Source: Neurospora tetraspora (lineage: Eukaryota > Ascomycota > Sordariomycetes > Sordariales > Sordariaceae). From it: a DNA stretch of 64,000 nucleotides. Below are positions 56,047-64,000 of the stretch, piece by piece (the stretch's first letter is position 1; the number at the start of each line of letters is the position of its first letter). The notes beneath the pieces were generated by a model that worked only from the letters and a program-made list of their open reading frames with translations, did no database searches and was not told where the DNA came from. The stretch lies in contig NW_026944383.1 of NCBI RefSeq assembly GCF_033439725.1, positions 4,154,001 through 4,218,000 of the forward strand, read 5' to 3'. The translations under genes were made by a program, and so were the position numbers.

Positions 56047-57448
56047 TCACCAACTCGCATACGCCACCGGGGTTCCTGTCCCTGTCGGCGTGGGTGTTTG
56101 GACAATGAACTCAAACTGTTGTTGCGCTTGCGCCTGCGTTGCCGCAGGTGGGTAGTTGAAGTCCAACCCCCCGTGGTTAACCACAGGCATGTAAAGACCG
56201 TTCAGCGACAACGATGGTGGCGATGATGCTGACGAGAACGAAGAGGTCGTAGATACTGATGGGGAAGGTGACGCATCCGAGCCAGAGACAGAGGCATATC
56301 CCATCCCCATAGGCGCCGCTGATACCATCATCTCAGGAGCGTAAGAAGTCCATGCGCAGTCCTGAGAGAAGTTATACCCGTTATTGCCAAACGAAAGCAA
56401 ATCAAATCCAGCTGCGTCCGCCGCCGCCGCCGTCGTCGGGAATGAAGACGTCGCCATCGACATCGCTGATGAAGGAAGGAGAAGACCTAGACCGAAACCT
56501 TGGGTAGAAGTAGACTCCGTGTCTGATAGCGATAAAGGAGAGGAAGTGAAGCATTGCCCGAGCTCGGGAGTGAGTTGGCTTGAGATGGGTGGTGTTGGTG
56601 ATAAGTATTGTGGTTGACTTGTCATAATCATGGGGCTTGGGGTTGCTGTTGCTTTGGTTGCCCTGCCGCCCCTATTACCCGTGGCCGTGGGTTTGGAGTA
56701 GGGGGTTGAAGACCTGGAGCGGGAGGAAGCAGGTGAAGAAGCAGAAGAAGAAGCGGATTCCTGTCTGCGGCGGAGAATGCTATAGCGGTTTTTGGCGGCC
56801 AGAGAGGTGCGATTGGGGAAGTGAGTGTTGACGATCTCGGTCCAGTTACGGCCTTGTTGGGAGACGATTTGGAGGAGAAGGATATCCTGGGGGCATTTTG
56901 TTAGTTAGTCAAGATACATTACAAAGGGGAATATTAATGTTCTCACCTCCTCCGGCGTCCACGGACTTCTATCAATCTTTGGATCCAGACAATCATACCA
57001 GCGCTTCCAACACTGGTCTCCGTTGCGTGAACCAACCACCTGAGCAACCTTGCTCCAGCGCGGACCGTAAATATCAAAGGCCTCGCGCAGTCTCTGATCT
57101 TCCTCTCGTGTCCAGGTGCCCTTGCGGATGTTATGAGCTACGTTGTAGTGCCAGCGTTTTCGGCAGTCCTTGTTGTTTCGCCGGGAGAGGTGGGGGGCGA
57201 CTTTGCACCAGTTGATTGAACCATTGGCCGGTGTTTCTTTTGGATGGGGGAAAAAGGAAAGGTTAGTAAAGTGATAAAAGGTGAAAGATGCAACTGGAGT
57301 TCATGAGGCTTTTCTTACCCTTTGCCACGGCTTCAGCGAGTAACCTATCTTCCTCTGGAGTCCAAACCTGCCGAGGCTTAGGCTCGGCCTGAGGGGAGGG
57401 GGAGACACTGCGTGAAGAGTACATGAGGAACTGTGATATGCTAGACAT
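56047..57448 (-). CDS. Three-repeat Myb/SANT DNA-binding protein
   Basis: Exons 57319-57448, 56947-57236 and 56047-56886 give 419 residues. Three successive Myb repeats occupy about residues 27-185: QVWTPEEDRLLAEAVAKG to DCRKRWHYNVA; GTWTREEDQRLREAFDIYG to DQCWKRWYDCLD; SPWTPEEDILLLQIVSQQG to AAKNRYSILRRR. Each has the spaced Trp residues and a recognition helix. The order resembles animal-type R1R2R3 c-Myb arrangement more than single-repeat fungal FlbD. The rest is Ser/Thr/Pro/Ala-rich with Gln and Tyr stretches, likely an activation domain, ending GTGTPVAYASW. A nuclear transcription factor; targets unknown. Confidence 0.92.
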
Positions 57449-59811
57449 TGTGATGTTATGATGATATATTGTTATTGTCTTGATGGCATTGATATTGTAT
57501 CTTGTGATATGCTTGATTATGGTGAGGAATCGGTGAGTGGCAAGAGAGAAGGGTTCGCCGAGAGAGCAATACTTATATGAGAAGGCGAGCCTCATGTGTT
57601 CATACGACGCTCAGCTGCCCCCATGGAGCGAAAGGCTCCGGTCAAGTGGTGAGAACTAGTCCCCCCTGGTGTAAGTGACACGACGTCCATGATAGATCGC
57701 CGCAACAACACCAGGCTACAGTACCTAGCCACTCTGGTGTCTGCCAGAGAGTGAACACATCTCATCCTTCGACAAGATCCCAGCTCCGGGATATGCAGCC
57801 CTATGGGCCAACCCCACGCCCGTTCTCGTTTTGTTGCCCGTCGACAAACGGCATCGTCGTGGCGTCTAGATTCGCATGTAAGTCATCCCATCCTACTTGT
57901 CCGGTGGTACCCTTGAGTAGATCTGCTACCGAGCGTTAGCCTGAGATCTAGCCAGTAGCAGTGCCAGAATGTTTCACGGGTAGTTACATGGTGAATGCTC
58001 ACGTCAACAAGCTGTCGTCTTGTATAGTGTCTGAGCTCCTTGGGCCATTCAGAGCTCGAGCGCCAAGGTCGAAACCGGTCTGGCACGTTAAAGTACTACC
58101 TCGATAACAAGGTGTAACATGAGAATGCCCCAGGCAGCCGGATATTCCAATTAGAGCGACCGAGTAAGCTCCCATTGGTCGAGAAAGGATGATCCCGTGA
58201 GTGAGGCCAGGAGAGAGGAGCCCGATGGTCCCCGGCCGTGTGTTTGACGCTCCGGGTTTCAACGGCGGTATAGACTCGGGACGGCCTCTGGCTGTTTGGA
58301 GATGTATCTTGCGGGCGAAAGTCAGGAGAGACAGTACACAAAATGAGGCGGAGGGGGGCTTGGGCCGCTTGGCTCCAGGTAAGCAGGAAGGTACTAATGT
58401 TGTGTAACGCGACGAGCCGACGGGAAGGAGGCGACGCAAAGCCCATGAACCTTCTAGCGGTGCTTCCACTGGGCCGCCTTTTGTTCAACGTAAAAGCTCT
58501 CAGGGGCCCAAACTCAATGGACGGGAGAGGAATATTTATCCGGAGTGGCGGTGACCTTAACTAACCCACTGCCTTTTCGCTCCCGTAGTTGCAGTAACTA
58601 CCCTCGGTCCTGTGGGGGGACAGCCGAAGCCGAGCCAGCCACATCGGGGCGCCACGAAACAACAAGGGCCGACTTCAGAAACAAGACATGATGCCATTGG
58701 ATCGCAAGATATCTCATTAGGGCCAATTAACTCCAAATTGACATCGCCGGCCTCAACTGCTATGGTAAGCCCAGAGTTGGCAACGTTGAAGAAGTCCCAA
58801 ATACCCCATACGGTTGCTTATTTCCGTGTCTCAATTCAATATCGAGACTCCCTCCTGACGGAGCACGAGACAGGCACTGGCTGATAGGGATCCCTCAGTG
58901 CTTCAGATCCTTGGGGTGTTTCCCTGCAGAACTTGGGCTGGGTCTACCCGCCTGTCTCAAGAGGTGCCGGGCTCGTAGGGCTGGCGAGTAACACAATCCA
59001 GGCCCATTTCTTTCGTCTCTCCGGGCCGCTTGAACGTTTTTTGCACTCTGAAAGGAGGAGAATATAGAAGCAACGGATGCTGTGACACGCTGAATCAGGA
59101 TGCCTGCTACGCGGGCACAGGCCAAAATTAGACTTTCACAGAGAAGCTCCCTGCATTGTGTCTCGTGTTCCTGTTTCCTTAACTTGGCTCCTCCTCCTTT
59201 GGGGGTCCGGACGGGAGGATAGTTTCAGGGCCCTATGACATTGAATACCGCGTCAACCGATGTGGCCAAAACCGAAATGTCGAGTTTCGCAGAAAAGCCA
59301 AGAGTTTTTGACATACCCGTTTGGTCGGCGACCAAGTACGACACAAACAGAGCGTGGGAAACTCGAGAGGACCTTGCCTCTAGTGATACTGTTGAACCAT
59401 CATGAGGGCGGCAAGTGAGATAAGGAAAAAGAACCCCGAAGACCTCGGCAAGCTTGAGACTGACTGCGCCACGTTCATGGTGTGTTGAACATGAGATTTG
59501 GTATGAAGTGGGCTGTTTCCCCTTTCAGAAGATGAATCAATATGAATTTGTTGACATCGTTGTCCCAGCTTGGCTGACGAATTTGCTTGCACTCTAGCGT
59601 CGCTCCCGTCGTAAGGGATGTGCAATGTGCGTACCATCAAGTGATAAAGCAATGTTCGACAAGTGTGGAAAGAGCGATGACGCCGAACGAATAATGAAAG
59701 GGGTTATGTCGCACCTGCTGTTCCAACCTGAATGCAGATTGCTGCCTTTCCAAGAAGGAAGGAACAAGAGCATAACATCTCTCATGATCTTTCATCACTC
59801 ACTTCTTCCAC
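57449..59811. other. Intergenic region
   Basis: About 2.4 kb between the Myb gene promoter and the 3' end of the tyrosinase gene. A 156-codon minus frame at 57999-58469 has no coding signature. Nothing else seen. Confidence 0.45.
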
Positions 59812-60833
59812 CTACTCATAAGTATAACAAAACGGCCCATCAACAGTACTAACCAAATCCCTAATCCTCCACACCCTATCCCCCACCACCCCCAAATCCA
59901 CCAAATTATCCAACTTCTGCCTTGGACTGTTCACGGGGTCAAACATAGAAGTGCCTCCGCCGATCTGCTCCGTCCGATTCTCCAAGTCCAGCCACTGCCA
60001 GATAGCCCAAGTGCGATCAATCCCCGCGTGGTGATTGAAAAACGCCGGATCATTAGGACTAGTGAAGAAGTCACCTCCGGGGTCACCGCCAATGGTTTGA
60101 TGCCCGCCGGCATGGACGCCCATCAGCGGCATCCCGCCGTGCTCGGCTGGTTTGTAAGTGTCCGCGACCTCCCAGGGGCGCGCGGTCACGGCTTGCATGC
60201 GGTCTTGGAAGGTGAGGATGTCGGAGGAGTCGGCGATCAGGGTCACCATGTCTTCGGTGCGGGTGAAGCGCGAGGAAAGATAGTTGGTGATGTCGCGGCG
60301 GACGCAGCGCGGGTTGTCGCCCATGCCGTTGGGGAGGGGGTTGGCGGCCGGAGCGGGTCTGGCTTGGGGAGAGAGAGGGCCTAGGCGGACGGTCATGCTG
60401 AGTTTATCATTGGATTAGTAATGGAGCGAGGGAAAGGGAGACACTCGTGAGTTATAGGTCGAGTTTTTGCGACACCAGAAAACAGTGGATGAGACGAAGT
60501 TGGAATGTGCTCACTTGACAAATGGACCGGAATAGATACACCCTCCTCCGGGTCCAGCTGGGTAGTAGTCGGTATCTTCGTTGTTATCAATCTTAAGACC
60601 GTTGCCGCTCAGGCTAGTGTCGCTGCCGTCGAAGAGAGGAGAGTTCGCCTTCTGGATTGCTCTTACCATTCCCGGCGAACCTGAAGATTCTCTTCTGTGC
60701 ATGTTGTGGACTTGGCAAGCCGAACCTCTAGGTTAGCTTTGCCGGTCTGCTGCAACTTGTGTACATCATCCTTACAAGTCGCACCAACGAGTGACGACGC
60801 GGCAAGCAACAAGAACAGAAGCGACCGAGCCAT
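59812..60833 (-). pseudogene. Secreted tyrosinase with the copper-A region missing
   Basis: An ATG at 60833 starts a signal peptide (MARSLLFLLLAASSLVGA) and the family N-terminus (TCTEENLQVRREW). In an intact tyrosinase about 90-100 residues follow, with three copper-A histidines. Here, after REW and an intron-donor-like GGTAAGAG (60659-60667), the sequence passes within about 15 bp to KANSPLFDGSDTSLSGNG, which normally follows copper-A. The remainder is intact: NNEDTDYYPAGPGGGC, an intron 60398-60514, and copper-B (GVHAGGHQTIGG; SPNDPAFFNHHAGIDRTWAI), ending GPFCYTYE. The reading frame breaks at the junction. With only one copper site no monophenol or catechol oxidase activity is expected. 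Likely a deletion pseudogene; an assembly gap collapse is the alternative. Confidence 0.75.
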
Positions 60834-62924
60834 GGATGGAATGAAGGGTTTGGGTTGAGAGAGAGGGAACGAATTGGCGTGGTGCTTCGCGATTCAAGAG
60901 CCCGAAGATGACGCGGGGGTTATATAGGCCCCAAGTCAACGCAAAATCTCACAACTCTCTTGGTTTGTGCTCAAGCCCAAATTCAACTTTTTTGAATCCG
61001 ATGAACTCAAAGAGCTCGCACTTATTATGGAGTAACAAAACGCCGTCAGCATTTAGCTTGCAGAATCGGCTGGAAATTCCAAAGGACCTGCAGGAAAAAG
61101 TCGTGTCCATTTCTGTTTCGAGGCTTGTCAGATACGACGTATCAAGATAAGCCACCAAGTGTCTGGATTTCCGTGTATTGGCGAGCATAAAGTTACGCAC
61201 AGGGACAAATCTCGGGACTGCGATATACGCTGGTGGAGGATGGTGATGCTTACCGGAACCGTGCCATCGATAGACATGCATGTCAACCGAAATACCGGGA
61301 GAGAAGGTCACAGAGTCGACTCCATCTTCCTTTTCTTTTGGAGCCCTGATACATAAGCACCGGTGCGATGGCCGCGGGATGGCCACTTGGGCTCCCGACA
61401 ACGAGGAGGTAAAAGGGTTCCCGTCTTTACAGAACTATGCCGACCTTTCGTTTCAAAACGGTGGTTACACCAATGAGAAAGGCATGCTAAATAAAGTGTA
61501 AGCGAATGCAACCCCAGAGATTGTGTAACCATGATCTCGAATGTGAAGACGGGTCTGGACAGAAATACTGTTCAGGCCCAAGGGAAAGGGCGTCGAATGA
61601 TAATGTATCATTAGTCGATATTTCCAGTTGAGGTTCCAATGCAGTGGAACTCTTGAATGGGCTATTGACCAATCTTGGGACAGGTAACGGTGGTTGAAGT
61701 GTTGCAGGCTGTGTGGTCTGTGAAGACACTCGACCAAAAGAAAATGAAAACATCAAACCAAGGGGAAGATGTGAGATCCATGGACACGTGATGTTGTCTT
61801 GCACAAAATCAAACTCTCGCGAATGAAAATCAGATGGTTGGGGTTGAGATACCGGCTAGTTGGTGTTGAGGACCGGGACCTTGAGCCTCAGGGGCTCATG
61901 CATGGATGCCGTACCCACGGGCCACCGGGAGTTTTCCCGACATCACATGCGTCGAACTCTCTCAAACCCGCATCGTGAAAACGACGACATGCGAAAAGCT
62001 CGTCTTACCTGTTGACTTTCTCTGCGCTTTGTGATTGATAGCACGCTGAACGGAGCGCGTACGAAAGATAAGGGCCATTCCAATCAACAGGACTCGCCGC
62101 GATTAACGAACAAACGAGGCGATAACCGAGTACACGTAACCGTCGACGATCCAAGGACTCTCGCACATAGACGTCAACCGACTTGTACAATGTTAACAAT
62201 TCCATATTACTCTCTGTTGAAGCCGAAGTGAGGATGGATTGACTTACGGCGTTACACCTTGTCTGCCCATGGTTATCGTTAGTTCGCCACCTAGTACGTC
62301 AAGTCTTCCAGACCGCCATACAACTCTCCCCGTCGGCAGTCCCGTCTTCGTTCCGGCTCATCATCAGACAAGAGGAACATCATCTCTAGACTGATCCTAT
62401 CCATTTGCCTGCAGACCACACCGGCCAAAGAGTCTTCACCTTGGCGTTTGTTTCGTCCCATTCAAATTCGGATAGGCCATCGGACCTGGACCGTGGTGCA
62501 CCAAGGTTCGGCCATCCAAACAAACAGTCACCCGTAACACGACTGATTGAAGTTGATAGAGGCGACCAAGTCTAGGAGAAAGAACACCTTCCTCGTTCGA
62601 TTAGCAAGAGAGGCAAACTTGAAACTCGCTGCCCAACATCTCTTGTGCCCCGGTCGCGGTTTAACTTTTTTCCTTGCCAGAAAAAAAAAAACCAAAACAA
62701 CCCAAGAATCGCGTCCTTCTTTCGACGTGTCACCCAACCACCTTCAACGCGCCTCAACTGCTTTCAAGTCCACCAAACTAACTTGAACGCGACTGGCTGA
62801 GAGAAAAGAAAATCACGTACTTACCGTTTTTGTCGTTGCCACCTCGTCCCTCAACATTATCTGACAATTCGCGACCCCTCAGCAAACTTACCTTCACTAC
62901 CACGAGCACCAGCAATCATTCGCC
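60834..62924. other. Intergenic region
   Basis: About 2.1 kb between divergent genes. A 105-codon minus frame at 61487-61804 is not convincing. The last 150 bp before 62925 are pyrimidine-rich leader-like sequence. Confidence 0.45.
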
Positions 62925-63712
62925 ATGACACGCCCGAGTCGTGCAGAGGCGGATAGAATCCATCACCAAGGATTTGTCTATTTCCCATTCATGCCGCCTT
63001 CAGAGCAGTATCCTGCGCTCGCCGTCACGAGAAAGTTTAGTCGGAAGCCGAGGATCGACCCAGAGGATGTGGATCTAACCCAGCGCGAAATGGCTGGTTT
63101 TATTTCCGTCTACCCTCGCCTCTACCAGGTCCCGAAAACCATGCAGGAGCGGATAGGGAGATGGTACCTGGCCAACCGCAAGCTGGCGGATTCTTGGCCT
63201 TTGGACGGCTTTTGGAACGCGGCCGAGGACGATGCTCATGACCATATCGTTGTCAGGGAGCCGGGAGTACCGCCTGAAGTGAAGCAGATGGCCGGAATTG
63301 AGGACTCGAACGACAAGCCCGCCCCTGTTCCTAAGGAGAGGAAACCGAGACCCCCGAGGTCGCAGAAAGAAAAGCCGATACAGTCTCAACCTTCAACCAG
63401 CAACACCAGCAAGGCCACACCTTTCCCGCCAAGCGTAGTGGCAAGGTGTCAAGAGCTGGAGCAGTGGTCCCAACAAGAGTATTTCGCCGCCGAGCTCAAG
63501 GCCGCGGAACGGTCCTTCAGTTACATCCGCGGCTGGGTAGAGGATGCACAGAGTGGCGGCCGCTCACCTTCAATGGTACAGCTGGATGAATTGTTGAACT
63601 TTACATCGAGCGCTTTGACGCGTGCATCAGAGGCCGTCAAAATATCCTCAGCGGTGGTGGAGGACCTCGGATCGACTCCTGCACCTCTTGTCCATCCTGC
63701 TTTTATGGCATG

Positions 63713-63744
<32 letters not shown>

Positions 63745-64000
63745 AGCAGCAGCAGACCATGGGAAAAGACGTTGAGAACAGAAAGCGGCCCTTTGAAGTC
63801 GCTGACGCAGGCCTAGAGGGCTTAGAAGAGGACGAAGGCATTCAGGCGGGACCCTCAGGAGCAGGCAAGATCAGAAAACTCTCATCCTACAGGTCCACAG
63901 CGGAAGCAAGGTCGAGAGATTCAACACCACTTCCACTTCGGAATACTCAAACGGCCCCCAACCTTCCTGGGTCACGGGCTGTATCTGCATCTGCACCCAT
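62925..64000 (+). CDS. Unidentified polyglutamine-containing protein (5' part, runs off right edge)
   Basis: An ATG at 62925 in good context (CGCCATGAC) opens 358 codons with no stop before the window ends. The N-terminus (RIHHQGFVYFPFMPPSEQYP; VDLTQREMAGFISVYPRLYQ; GRWYLANRKLADSWPLDGFW) looks like a conserved folded region. A Pro/Lys-rich linker, a helical region (ARCQELEQWSQQEYFAAELK) and a tract of ten Gln, one Glu and three Gln at about residues 265-278 follow, then a basic stretch (NRKRPFE; KIRKLSSYRS) that could be a nuclear signal. No family recognised. Coding bias and the absence of stops make a real gene very likely. Confidence 0.75.

Noticed and set aside
1-64000. Dispersed 5S rRNA genes, common in Neurospora
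   Set aside because: I looked for the typical 5S start and internal blocks on both strands and did not see them.

Overview
This is a eukaryotic window from a filamentous ascomycete, almost certainly Sordariales and most likely the Neurospora/Sordaria group. The evidence is many short GT-AG introns, strong preference for C in third codon positions, an almost complete set of long intergenic spacers, and a Woronin-body HEX1 gene, which only filamentous ascomycetes have. The HEX1 protein is nearly what I remember for Neurospora crassa. No bacterial operon features, CRISPR array or rRNA gene was seen.

Left part (1-25 kb): the 5' end of a minus-strand gene runs off the left edge. Next come a DUF5519 (luciferase-domain) membrane protein, the mitochondrial succinate dehydrogenase flavoprotein (six exons), a PX/PXB lipid-binding protein of the yeast Ypr097w type, a 1,090-residue charged DUF8035 protein with tandem repeats, and a bleomycin-hydrolase-type cysteine protease. 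A small inverted-repeat transposon with a 9-bp target duplication sits between the PX and DUF8035 genes.

Middle part (26-43 kb): HEX1 is encoded on the minus strand. Its reading frame continues upstream, without a stop and across a phase-matched intron, into a ~420-residue histidine-rich extension that has no AUG but has a CUG in excellent context. Beyond a long spacer lie a possible 50-residue membrane microprotein, the ribosome quality-control factor Rqc2/NEMF, phosphatidylinositol synthase, and a secreted Asn/Gly-rich protein.

Right part (43-64 kb): a second copy of the 9-bp-duplication transposon family (Mutator-like) is nested inside a different inverted-repeat element flanked by TTA (Harbinger-like). 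Then follow an S1/P1 nuclease, a PQ-loop vacuolar amino-acid transporter, a large DUF6604 protein, a three-repeat Myb protein, a secreted tyrosinase gene that has lost the segment encoding its copper-A site, and a polyglutamine-containing gene running off the right edge.

The genes are mostly unrelated housekeeping and cell-biology functions, each with its own promoter, as usual in fungi. The best candidates for something undescribed are the AUG-less HEX1 extension, the nested MITE pair and the CuA-less tyrosinase.
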